Source: Callipepla californica brunnescens (taxonomy: Eukaryota > Chordata > Aves > Galliformes > Odontophoridae). From it: a DNA stretch of 64,000 nucleotides. This document shows positions 20,106-30,800 of the stretch, piece by piece; position 1 is the first letter of the stretch; each line of letters starts with the position of its first letter. The DNA is taken from NCBI GenBank assembly GCA_023055505.1, contig JALIRH010000045.1:744001-808000 (forward strand). Direction: 5' to 3'. A program made the translations under genes and the position numbers. The notes under the pieces were generated by a model. The model had not been told where the DNA came from. It saw only the letters and a list, made by a program, of their open reading frames with translations, and did no database searches.

Positions 20106-20257
20106 CTCCGCCCGAGCGCGCACCATTTAAGAGCTCATAGCGAGCGTGAGTCACCGCGGAGGAATCCGGCGGCAGCGCCAGGCCCAGGCCGCGGCTCGGA
20201 CCGAACGGAGCGGAGCGGCACCGCGCGGAGCGGGAACGGGAGCGCGCGGGCACTCAC

Positions 20258-20600
20258 CGCCTCCGAACGGCGCCGACCGAACCGCACGCGGCCGCCGCTC
20301 CGGGGCCGCCGCACGTGCACGCGCACACAGGAAGCGCCGAGCCCGCCCGCGGCTCCGGGTACCGCCGCGCCCGGCCCGGGGCGACGAGCTCCGCCGGACC
20401 CCGCCCCGCCCCGCCCCGGGCCCCGCTCCGCCCCAGGGCCCGCGGGCACGGCCCGGCCCCGCGCGGCTCGCCGAGCCCGGGAAGGACGGCCCTCCACCGG
20501 GAGCGGCGCAGCCCCCGCCCCTCCGGCCCCGCGCGCGGAGCCGCCCCGCCCCGCCCCGCCCGTACCGCGTCCCGCGCCGCTGCCGCCGCTCCGTCGCACT
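20258..20600 (-). other. MAP3K14: Predicted MAP3K14 non-coding exon 1
   Basis: A strong minus-strand donor (GGAGGCG then GTGAGT) lies at 20258/20257 in the CpG island. The human gene also has a non-coding first exon. The 5' limit (about 20,400-20,600) cannot be fixed from sequence alone. Inference only, without transcript support. Confidence 0.45.
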
Positions 20601-20643
20601 GACAGGCGCGGGCGCCGCCGGCCCCGCCCCATCCGCCGCGCAG

Positions 20644-20769
20644 CCAATCGCCGCGCCCCGATCCTCCGCGCCCCGCCCTTTCCCCGCCTTACTCCGCCTC
20701 GCGGCCAATCGTCGCCTCCCGATCGCTCGCGCCCCGCCCGGGCCCCGCCCCATCTGACCCGCAGCCAAT
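20644..20769. promoter_or_regulatory. Three CCAAT boxes at about 60-bp spacing
   Basis: CCAAT at 20644-20648, 20705-20709 and 20765-20769, each as GCCAATCG preceded by GCAG or GCGG, with CCCCGCCC boxes between. This is the pattern of NF-Y plus Sp1 sites in a TATA-less promoter. Confidence 0.7.
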
Positions 20770-21367
20770 CGCCGCCCAGGCCGCTCCCCGCGTCCTCCCG
20801 GTTTCCCGGAAGAGGGCGGGGCTGCTCCGCCCGCGGCGTCATCGGCGGCGCGCTGCGCGTGCGCGCGGCCCCCGCAGCGGGAGTGCGCATGCGCGGAGCG
20901 GGCGGCGCGCGGCGCGTTGGGGTCACGGTGTCCCCGCATCCCCGCGTGTCCCCGCAGCCCCGCGTGCCCTCAGCGGTGCGGTGCCGTCCGCCCGTGGGTT
21001 GTTAGGGTCGCGTCCCCGCCTCGGACGGGGGAACCTCTGCGCGGGCGGAGCTGCGCCGCTGTGTGCGTCCCTTCAGCGCCGCGGGACGTCAGGGAGGAGC
21101 GTGGAAATAACCGCGTTCCCACCGCGCGTGGAACGCACAGCGCGGGGCTGCGTGGGATGACCGCGTTCCCAATGAGCGCGGTGCCCCGCGGGGACGGGAG
21201 GCGGACGGGGCAGCCCGCGGCTCCCAGCGGTGCCCCCATAGCGCTGACGGATCTGAGTTCGTAGGAAAGGGAAACAAACTTGGTTCCGCTGCGGTGCGTG
21301 GGGCAGGAGCTGCCGCGTGGGGCTCTCAGCGGCTTCGCTCTCAGTGCAACCAGCTGAGAGCCTGAAA

Positions 21368-21425
21368 AGTTTCACTTCCTGAGCGGCACGGAGCTATAAA
21401 TACCCGGTGCGGCGGGATCTGACAT
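21368..21425 (+). promoter_or_regulatory. ISRE-like element plus TATA box
   Basis: AGTTTCACTTCC at 21368-21379 fits the interferon-stimulated response element pattern (AGTTTCNNTTTC) with one mismatch. TATAAATA follows at 21395-21402, with a CA start candidate near 21424. No recognisable coding gene begins downstream; the nearest ATG frame (21445-21675) has no family resemblance. Confidence 0.45.
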
Positions 21426-21429
21426 TTAC

Positions 21430-22535
21430 TCCCACACGGCGTGCTTGGGAAGCTGCATCACGCGCGGCCTTAACCCTTGTGCTGGCGTGGAGCACCGCGC
21501 GGCGCTGCGTGGGGGAACTGCGCTTCTTTGGGCTCCTGGAGGTCGGTGGTGTTCTTCAGGAATAGCACTGCTCCCGTGTGTCACATCTGAGCTCTTCCCT
21601 GCCCGTAGCAGAAGCAGCACTTCAGGTAGATTGCCCTCATTTGCAGCCCTGCTAACGAGCTGTGATGGTTGCTGAGCAGGTCTCGGTGGGAAGCACAGCC
21701 CCAGATCTCAGGGTCCCTCGCAGAACTGCACCCGGGACCGTTCTGGAGTTCACATAAGCAGAAGAGGCCACAGGAGCGATCCTGGCTCTGCAGGCAGACG
21801 GCTGCGGTTATCTGCTCGGGGTGGGAGATGTGGAGCCGATGTGGGATGGGTCTGATGCTGATCTCTCAGTTCCTTCCAACTGAGCAGTGCGTTCGTGGCT
21901 GTAAGTGAGGAATTACAAACAGCCTCGCTGTGTTTCCAAAGCTTTTCATCAGCTCCTTTGAATACCAAGCAGCCCCAATTAACCAGCATTCAGCCCCTGC
22001 AGTGCTGTACGGCTTCCTCTTATCTCTGCCAAAATGGGATCCAATGGTCCTTCTGCACAAGTTCTGCTTTTTGGCTCTGCTCTGTCATCAGGAAACGAGT
22101 GTCAGCATCTGAACATCTGCCCTCAGCCGCTCCGAGCTGGGCCGGGTGCACACGGAGCACGAAGCATCAGCAGCAGAGCCGCTCCCACGTGCGCCTTGCA
22201 TCCTGTCCGGTGCTGCAGGACTTACTGGGAATAAGCACAAAGTATTTGCCAGGTCACAGCATTTCTCTGTTTTCCTTTTAGTCTCCGCTCTGAGAGTGGA
22301 ACAGTAAATGAAAAATTCCAATGTTGCTTTTTTTTTTTTTTTTAAGAAATTAAATATTTATGTATTATGCGGAGAGAAGCAGTTGCTAGATCGTCAGCTC
22401 TACTTTTAATTGAATACTCCTTGCTTTAACTTGTAACTAATTAACCCAAAATGAGCAACAACTTCCACAGAAGGAGCTGGCTGGAGTTCAACTTCTTGGA
22501 GTCATTTCTCAGAAATGCATTTTGGAGTTGTTCAT
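21430..22535. other. Intergenic sequence, no gene recognised
   Basis: Non-repetitive sequence with a T run at 22328-22343. Only short, unrelated reading frames are seen. Confidence 0.6.
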
Positions 22536-22539
22536 CTAG

Positions 22540-22860
22540 AGCTCAGAATCACAACCACGGAACAGCGTTGGTTGGGTTGGAAGGTTCCTTAAGGATCACA
22601 GAACCATGGATGATGGCACGGGTGGGCTGAGGAGACCTTGAAGATCATAGAGCCGTGGAATGATGGCATGGCTGGGTTTGAAGGGACCTCAAAGATCATA
22701 GAACCATTGAATCAGAGCACAGTTGGGTTTGAAGGGATCTCAGAGATCATAGAACCACAAAATCATGGCAAGGCTGGATTGGAAGGGACCTTAAGGACCA
22801 CAGAACCATGGGATCACAGCGTGGTTGGGTTGGAAGGGACCTTAAAGCTCACTGAGCTCC
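22540..22860 (-). repeat. 51-bp tandem array derived from a CR1 tail
   Basis: Repeated GGTTGGGTTGGAAGGGACCT followed by CATAGAACCATGGAATCA, with GGAAGG recurring about every 51 bp (22579, about 22630, 22680, 22731, 22782, 22832). The unit matches the reverse complement of a CR1 3' end. Confidence 0.8.
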
Positions 22861-22869
22861 GTCCCCCTG

Positions 22870-23815
22870 CCATGGGCTGGGTTGAACTACATACCCAGTA
22901 CTTCTGGAGAGAAAAATGTGTTGAGTTTCCAACCTGGTTTGGCTGAAGTCTGTAACCAAGAAGCAAGTGGACATGCTGCCTGTCCCCAGCACCTAATGCT
23001 GCACACTCTCAGGTGAAGAAGTCAGGAACACAGAGGCTGTGGTGACTGTACTGATGTCTGAGCTGTGGTGTGCAGGTCGGCCCACAACAACACGTGGCAC
23101 AGTCTGGAAGCGCAGCGTTATGTGGCAGCCGAGGACCCGCTGGATTCCCTTCTGCTGCTGTGCTTCTCAGCCATGCTCCTCACGTTTTGGAGCATTGGCT
23201 TCCAGCCTGCACAGTGCTGGCTGCCGTATGCCCCATGGACGTCAGGCAGGGGAGGTGTGGGGCAGGCAGTGACCCATGGGGTCTGCGGGTGCCATGGCTG
23301 AAGGACACCGCGTGCCACCCCATTGTGTGCAGCGGTTTCACTCCCTGGGTGCAGCTGTCACCCCCGGCTCTTGCCTTGGTGAACATGAGGGGAGTACTCC
23401 ACATCTGAGGACTGGGAAGCACATCTGCTCTCAAGGCAGAGGTTTAATGTCGGGAGGTTTGGGAGCAGGCGTTGAAATGGACGCACAGCTCTGAACACAA
23501 ATGTCTGTTTCAGGCAGTCAAATTCTGACTTCGCTGCTGAATGCCATAATACAGAGTCCCAACTCATGGAAATCCCAGGACACGGTACTGGGGTGGTGAG
23601 CTCACCTGTCGGAGGCTGTTGTTCTGCGGTGAAACATCCCATGCAATCCCAGCCTTTGTCCTCCACTTTTACCTTCTGAAATCCCGAGCAGTTGATGAGT
23701 TCCCTCCTCTTACAGACACTGGGACTAAAAACTGGCTGCTGCTGTGCCACAGCTTCTGCTCCATTTGTGCAAAGGGGAAAATGAATGTGACCATTTAATT
23801 GCATCCGTTTGCTGT
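22870..23815. other. Intergenic sequence, no gene recognised
   Basis: Unique sequence with only short, non-conserved frames on both strands. Confidence 0.55.
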
Positions 23816-24225
23816 ATTCTTCAGCAGTGTGCGATGCAGTGCAATGGAATGCAGCTCTAACCCAATGCAACACAGTGGAATTCAACACAGCTCAAACCCA
23901 AAGCAAAGCAGTGGAACACAACACGACCATGACTCAGTGCAACACAATGGAATGAAATGGAATCTAAAGTAATGGAACACAACCCTAAGCAACGCAAAGC
24001 AATCGTAAGCAGTGAATCCTAAAGCAAAGCACTGGAACACAACACAACACTTACCCAATGCAGCACAACAAAATGAAATGCCAAATGAATAAAATGAAAA
24101 CCCAAAGCAATGGAATACCACACAACCCTAACCCAGTGCAATTCAGTGCAACGTAACCCAGTGCAAAGAGATGCAATGGAACCAGTGACATCCAAAGAGA
24201 ACAGTGGAACGCCACACAACCCAGC
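23815..24225. repeat. Degenerate CAATGGAA/ACACAA-type tandem repeat
   Basis: About 400 bp of imperfect repeats mixing AATGCAACACAGTGGAA, CCCAAAGCAAAGCA and GGAACACAACAC words, A/C-rich on the plus strand. It looks like an old, diverged minisatellite. No coding content is likely, although the minus frames stay open. Confidence 0.7.
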
Positions 24226-24229
24226 GCCA

Positions 24230-27200
24230 AAGGAGTGTGGTGGAATTAAATGCCACGTGTGCTGCTGGTATCCTGCTCAGAGCGCTGTCCACGTGGACAC
24301 TGCAGCCTGGGATCCTGACCCACTGCTGTGGGAATCTCCCCATCTCCATTCAGCACAAACGAGCAAGGCAGCTGCATACAATTCCAACCTGGGTTACCTT
24401 CTCAGATGGAAATACACGGACACTTCCAATATTTTGTCGTATTTCTCACGTGTGATGGGAAAAGCAACCAGGTGACAGAAAAACAAAGGTGGACAACCAC
24501 AGTGCAGTGCAGTTAAGCTCTGTGCAGTGAAAGCTCTGCAATGCTTTAATCAAGTTTCTCTCAGCTTTCTCTCTGGGCATCCTCCCCCACCATCTGCAGC
24601 TTCTGACCCAGCTCCTCTCTGCCCAGTGCCACCTCCGTGTTCTCCCCAACATCTCCCCTACCTCGTGCATTCAGTCTTACTGTGATTAATTCACTGATCC
24701 ATTCCACCCTTTATTTCCCAGTGGAAAACATATACAAAGATTTAAAATAAACCTCACAAATCTGAGACATCACTTCGGGTGACAATGATTAGGAAGAACC
24801 CTCATTAGGGAGAAAACAGCCAGAACAGCAGCACGACACAGAGTAGCTCCTTACGAGATACCTTCCTACAGCAACAAGTGCTCGGGCAGAAGCAGTGAGC
24901 TCAGTCTTTGCTCCTGAAGTTAACTGTGATACATTAGAAGTGTCAAAGATGGGATGTTGTGCCCTGGGTCGCGTTATCAGCTGTGAACGAGGTGGGTGAA
25001 AGGCTCACACAGCACAGCACGTCCTCAGCAGCTGCCCTCTGTGAGCAGGGCCGGGTCTGCTGCAGCCGCTGTGTGCAACGTCTGCTGCTGCTGTGCCCAA
25101 AGAGCCACGGGCTGTGCAGCACGGAGCCCTTTCCCACCGAGCCCTCCTCATTTCCAGTGCCTTTCGGGCTGGAGGACCTCTGGACAACAAAACCAATGAC
25201 GTCACACTGAAGCTGCCAAGCATGTGATTTCCCAGCCCTGAAACGAAAGCAGCCTCTCTCCAGGGGAGGAAGAGATGCTGTGCAGGAGCCAGCTCCCTCT
25301 GCCCTGCTCTGCGTTGGAGCCACAGACACTGTGGGATAACGGAGCCAAGCAAGGAATCCTGCCAGGAACTCCCATCCCAGCTTTGGGACGGTCTCAGTTC
25401 TCCACCCCATGGGAACACCGGGGACACGCAGACCACGGCTGGGAGCTGCATTTCCTGGAACCCCCACATTTCTCCTTCCTGACAGCTCCGCTCAGTGCCT
25501 CAGCAGCTGCCTTCATTGGAACACCAGCAGGATGCCCTCAGGTCCTGGAAGTGCTGGGCACAGTGCAGCCCTGGGCATCACCACGCAGAGCTGCAGCTCA
25601 CCATGCTGATGAGTTAGCTGGAAGTGCCCCAGCACTGCCATGCATCTGCTGCAGGAGCCTTATCCTGGAAACACCGCTCTGTTCTGTTCCTTCCACGTTT
25701 CATGCCACACGGTTGCTCACCTGTTCGGTGAGAGCTGGGCACAGCCCTGCACTGGGGGGAAGGACAGCATCTGTGCAGTGGTTTGGGTCAAAAACATGAA
25801 AAAAAAATCCCGTGGAAGAAACATAGAACCTCAGAACCATGGATCATCGACACTGGAGAAGGCCTTCAGGATCACCAGGACCAACAGCCAGCCCGAGCTC
25901 TCGGGTCCCATCACTGTACCACATCCCTCAGTGCTGTGTCCACGCAGTGGGAATGCCCCCACCCGGCAGGGCAGCCCACCCTGACCCCACATTGCCCTCT
26001 GCATGCAGATATCCCTTCTGACACCCCCAGCACCCCAGGCCCTTAAACACCAGGTCCTTTCCATCCGCTCCCCCCAAGGCCATGTGTTTGTTGAGCCGTG
26101 CCCAGTGCTCGCGTTGTATGCCATGCAGTTGGGCTTGGCCCACTGACCCAGACTGTGCAGATCCCTCTGCCACATCTCCATACCACCAAGAAATGGACAT
26201 CTGAGCCAGGATCCTCTCTCAGGTGGCCGTGTTCAGGTGTTGTGCCACAGAATTCAGAGCTGCTCACACTTCATCGGGTGCTTCAGCTCAGTGGATCACC
26301 ACTGGGGCCATCGGTGTGACACAAGGCCACTTCCAATAAACTTCATTAGAACATGACATCTGAACCTACTTCAGACTGCAGTGACTGAGCCCAACAGCAC
26401 CTCAACAAGTGACTGCAGGAGTTCATTTCCTACTTCCCTGAGTGCTTCCCTCTTGCTCTTCCCTGGAAGTTCGTATTTCTTCATCAGTGATCTGCATGAA
26501 CATTCTCAGGGCATTGAGAAGCATCTGCGACGCATTTCTTCAGCATTTCACTGCTTCTTAAAATGCCTGGAGAGCAACAGTGAGCTGGGACACACAGCTG
26601 GGGCTGCATCGCTCTGCAGCTGTGCTGACATCCAGCTGTGCCATGCTGACATCCAGCTGTGCCACGCTACATCTGCTCTCAAGTCACCTGTTTCAAGGTA
26701 GATTGAGCTGATGATCAAAGAGGCGTTAGGGTTGGAGAAGACCAAGTCCCCCAGGTGTAACCCCAACACCTGCTCTGACCTCATCCCTCTGCTCTCCCCA
26801 TTCTCCCGACCTCTCCCACACCGCAGCTCCAGGCAGTGCCATTTCTTGCCATCCTGCCATATTTTGGGCAGCCCGAGCTGCCCTGCGTCAGCTGTGTTTT
26901 GCAGATGTTCGGATTCATGTCGTGGCTTTGGAAAAAGCGACACAACCCGAACCGGTCCGCCCCCAGCTCTGCCCCATCGGACGGCCCTTCTCGCAGCAGT
27001 GCCCTTTGCACTCCTGGCTGCTCCGTCAGTATTTGGCCAAGTGGGTGTGTGTGTGTGCAAGGAGCAGGAGCAGGATCTTCGTTTGCACCTCGCTAATTAG
27101 GCACCTGCAGCAACACAGCACAAAAACACACCCAAGGGCACTCCCTGGGAGGGTGAAAGCAAGCGGGTAAAAGTGCAGCAAAGTGACAAAAGGGACAGAA

Positions 27201-27430
27201 TTTGGGGTGCTCTGCTCCCCCTGGGGTGTACCCAGAGCTGTACCCGGACCCCTGGGTTGGGTTGGGGATGGGGCTAACCACGCTGCTTTGCAATACCCCA
27301 AACACACCTCTTCTTCCCCAAAATGCTGCTGAGGTTCCTCCCAGCTCTCTAATTGCTACCCCCAATTGCCCCTGGGTGACCCAGCTGCCCAGCAGAAGCT
27401 TTCTGCTCCTTCTCTCATAACATCCCCAAC
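24230..27430. other. Intergenic sequence upstream of MYO1D
   Basis: No exon with recognisable homology on either strand. Contains a possible CR1 tail at about 25825-25885, a short 21-bp duplication (TGACATCCAGCTGTGCCATGC, about 26626-26668) and a short TG run near 27045. Confidence 0.5.
25825..25890 (-). mobile_element. Possible CR1 tail fragment
   Basis: ATAGAACCTCAGAACCATGG followed by a GGCCTTCAGGATCACCAGGA segment resembles a decayed, reverse-oriented CR1 end. Confidence 0.4.
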
Positions 27431-27518
27431 AATTGGGACTGTGAGGGTCGCTCCCATCCAGCACAACGCGGCGCAGCGCAGGGCGGAGTCCTCCCTTGCG
27501 CCGCCGTGCCGCGCTCTG

Positions 27519-27605
27519 CCGGCAGGGGGCGCCACACCCTCCTGCTGCCGGGAGGGGCCGCTCTCGCCTCACTGCCACCACTCCTCTATGGCCAGCAGGG
27601 GCCGC
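27519..27605 (+). promoter_or_regulatory. Two CTCF-like core motifs
   Basis: CCGGCAGGGGGCGC (27519-27532) and CCAGCAGGGGCCGC (27592-27605) each match the CTCF core CCASYAGRKGGCRS at 13 of 14 positions. The flanking AGGGGCCGCTCTCGCCTCAC is duplicated about 45 bp apart, so the site looks locally duplicated. Confidence 0.5.
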
Positions 27606-27773
27606 TCTCGCCTCACATGTCCCACTCACTGGTGGGGGGGGGGGCCCACCTGAGTTGAGGCGGGGCCGCGCCCCCCCCTCCCCCCCCCCCCCCCCGCCCT
27701 TCGGGGTGCGGCGGCGGCTCGGAGCCCGGCGTCCGCTCACGGCACACGGACACGCAGACACGGGCACGGCGGC

Positions 27774-27868
27774 ATGGCGGAGCAGGAGAGCCTGGAGTTC
27801 GGCAAGGCCGACTTTGTGCTGCTGGACGCCGTCACCATGCCCGAGTTCATGGGGAACCTCCGGCTGCG
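27774..27868 (+). CDS. MYO1D: MYO1D exon 1
   Basis: ATG at 27774 in GCGGCATGG; encodes [20 protein letters not shown] then [10 protein letters not shown]. The last arginine codon is split (CG/G) at GTGAGC. Confidence 0.97.
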
Positions 27869-30800
27869 GTGAGCGGGGGGGCGGGGCGGGGGCGGGGGGA
27901 CGCGAGTGGGGTCTGTGGGACTTCGAGGAGGTGTTGAGTGGGCTTGGAGTGCCCTGAGTGGGGTGTGAGTGGAGGGCAGTGGGTCTGTAATGCCTGAGTG
28001 GGGTCTGTGGGGTCCTGAGTGAGTCCTGAGTGGGGTGTGAGTGGGGTCCGTGGGACTGTAATGTCTGAGTGGGGTCTGTGGGGTCCTGAGTGAGTCCTGA
28101 GTTGGGGTCTGTGGGATTCGAGGAGGTATTTTGTGGGCTTGGAGTGTCCTGAGTGGGGGTCAGTGGGACTATAATGACTGAGTGGGGTCTGTGGGGTCCT
28201 GAGTGAGTCCTGAGTGGGGTCTGAGTGGGGGTCAGTGGGACTATAATGACTGAGTGGGGTCTGTGGGGTCCTGAGTGAGTCCTGAGTGGGGTCTGAGTGG
28301 GGTCCGTGGGACCGTAATGTCTGAGTGGGGTCTGTGGGGTCCTGAGTGAGTCCTGAGTGGGGTCTGAGTGGGGTCCGTGGGACTGTAATGTCTGAGTTGG
28401 GGTCTGTGGGATTCGAGGAGGTGTTGACTGGGCTTGGAGTGTCCTGAGTGGGGTCTGAGTGGGGGTCAGTGGGACTGTAATGGCTCTGAGTGCTGTCTGT
28501 GAGGCTCTGAGTGGGTCCTGAGTGGGGTCAGTGGGACTGTAATGGCTCTGAGTCGGGTCGGTGGATGTGTGGGGGGCTCTGAATGGAGTGTGTGGGACTG
28601 TAAGGAGTGTGAGTGGGCTCTGAGTGGGTCCTCAGTGGGACTGTAGTGATGCTGAGTGGGCTCTGATTGGGGTCTGTGGGTCCTGAGTGAGATTTGAGTG
28701 GGGTCAGTGGTACTGTAATGGCTCTGAGTGGGTCCTGTGTGGGCTCTGAGTGGAGTCAGTGGTACTGTAATGGCTCTGAGTGGATCCTGAGTGGGCTCTG
28801 AGTGGGGTCGGTGGGTGTTTGAGGGGCTCTGAATGGAGAGTGTGGGATTGTAGGGAGTGTGGTGGGCTCTGAGTGGGCTCTGTGGGGTGGGGCTTTGGAT
28901 GTCCACGCAGCACAGCCTGCATCGCTGTCCTGGAGAGGCTTTTACATGGTCCGATGGGGACGGCTGTAAAGAAAAAAGAGGGGAAGTTCAGGTTAGGTTT
29001 TAGGAGGAAATATCGTGCTCAGGAGGTGGTGAGGCACTGTCACGGGGAAGTTGTGCTGCCCCATCCCTGGAGGGGCCCACGGCCACGGGTGGGTCCCAGG
29101 GCAGCATGAGGGGGGTGCAGGCAGCCCACAGCATGGGGTGGGGATGGGGGTTGTGAGGTCCCCTCCAACCCAGCCCTATTCAACCCAACACAACGGTTCC
29201 ATGGTTGTGTGATCTCTGAGGTCCCTTCCAACCCAACCGTGCCATGATCCCTTGGATCTGCTGTCCTTAAGGTCCCTGCCACCCAAAACTGTTCCTTGGT
29301 ATGCCATACAGATGCTGCGCTGAAAACCAGAACGTCTCTCGCTGCTGTGTTTGTATATCCAAACCCTTTTGTCATTTGCTGCCGTTCACCGATGATTTTG
29401 GGGTTTAGAAATGAGATATTTGAGCAGAAGTGATAACCGTACACAGGTCGCTGTCGTTAGCAGGAAACCTGCGTGTAGCAGGCTGCTCTGGGGGTTTATG
29501 TTCTTTGGTTAATGTGTAATAGGAATCTCGGTGAAACAGAAGGATGGTCAGGTAAACAAAAAGTCAGTGTGGCAGCGCGCTTTCGTTTGGGACTCAGGAG
29601 CGCGCCTGGCAGTGCAGCGTGCTCTGCTTCGGTGCAGAGGAGCATAAGAACAGACTTCGTCTTTGGGATCCTTACACGTGCTGTGCGGGGTTCCGTCCCT
29701 TGGTGCTGGTTCCACGTGAGGATCTCGGCTCGATGTCCCTGGGGTGCAGAAGTGAAGCCTGCCCTTGGCGCCGAGCCGTGCTCCGCTTTACGAGCGTTCC
29801 CGGCACCGCCGAGTTCTTATGGCCTTGGAGGTGGTGATTAACAGCGGCTGATGATAGGTTTTAAATCACGTTCGGACCCAATTACAGCCCGTGCTGTGAC
29901 CTGGGTGAGGCGTCATCGGTCCTGTCGCGATAGGACCGTGCCCAGGAACACCGCGTTGTGCCGGAGCTATTTCGGCACGGGGTCACCGTCTGACCCCAGA
30001 CAGACTGTGCTGGGTTTCGTTCCCAAGCGAGCCCAGATGTGGGAGGAACTGAAGTCACAGCGAGCCCGGTGCACGTGGGGATATTTCCCCCGGGATGCCT
30101 GCAGGAGAAAGGCTGAGCTGCGTTTCCCAGCGCTGCCGGGGCGGTGTGTGGGGTTTGCTGCCCCGTTCCCAACCGCTGCGCTCGGAGCTCCGTACCCACA
30201 CATCCACCGCTGGTTCCGTGAGGGTTTCGTGTTCGTAGTGTTTGTTCGCAGCCCTGCAGCTCCCACGATTTGGGAGTCTCGTGCGGCCCTTGGGTGTCAC
30301 ACAATTAATTGTAAAGAAAAGGCATCCGGCCCTGGAATTCCTTTGTTCTGAGAGTGTGGCTGCAATTATTAGTCATCAAAATAATGCAAAGAAGTTGCGA
30401 CAAGCAGCCACGTCTGAGCAGTTGGCACTGCAGCAGCTGATGGACGTGGCTGGGCTGTGTCCGTGGTGGCAGCTGGAGCAGGCTGGCTGCTGCCGTGTTT
30501 GGTGGCCCAGCTGTTGGGAAGACCCCTAAAGAAGGGAATCCCTTCCTGTGCCACTGGATGCCCCTGGTGGGACATCCCATCATCACACCGACACATGAGG
30601 GTCCATGGGAGGGTGGTGGGGTGTTACTTTCTATTCCTCTGTGGTTCTTATCTTTGTAGTGAACAGATGCTTTCTGTGCGATGCTGACTTTGTGCTGTGG
30701 GTTTCTTATCTTTTCTTAGGGCTGTGGTGGAGGGGTTGGCTTCGCACCGGGCAGTGCAGGAAGTGTCTTTAATGGCAACATTCTGTGAATGCCTGGTTTT

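Larger units (their letters stand above)
17080..20257 (-). other. MAP3K14: MAP3K14 intron 1 (5' UTR intron)
   Basis: About 3.2 kb between the acceptor at 17080 and the predicted donor at 20257. It holds one probable CR1 fragment (about 19326-19400) and a 29-bp minisatellite (19690-20105). Otherwise I see only GC-rich unique sequence. Its limits depend on the inferred first exon. Confidence 0.55.
20140..21060. promoter_or_regulatory. MAP3K14: CpG-island promoter of MAP3K14
   Basis: Dense CpG and very high GC without a TATA box. It contains many GC boxes (CCCCGCCCC), three CCAAT boxes at 20644, 20705 and 20765, and an NRF1-like palindrome GCGCATGCGC at about 20885. The island lies upstream of the first MAP3K14 coding exon on the minus strand. 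It could also fire on the plus strand. Confidence 0.75.
27430..27900 (+). promoter_or_regulatory. MYO1D: CpG-island promoter and 5' UTR of MYO1D
   Basis: GC- and CpG-rich, TATA-less sequence ending at the MYO1D start codon (27774). It includes a G run (27633-27644) and a long C tract (about 27671-27695) within 150 bp of the ATG. The transcription start cannot be fixed; it probably lies between 27,650 and 27,750. Confidence 0.7.

Noticed and set aside
20135..20939. Two overlapping minus-strand frames of about 262 codons
   Set aside because: Arg/Gly/Ala-rich translations in a CpG island, open in two frames at once. This is a composition effect.
19605..21005. 466-codon plus-strand open frame
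   Set aside because: It is produced by the 29-bp minisatellite followed by a GC-rich CpG island with few stop codons. All three frames are open, and there is no family similarity or splice support.
24943..25799. 174-codon frames on both strands upstream of MYO1D
   Set aside because: No recognisable domain, overlapping frames on opposite strands, no codon-bias or splice signal support.
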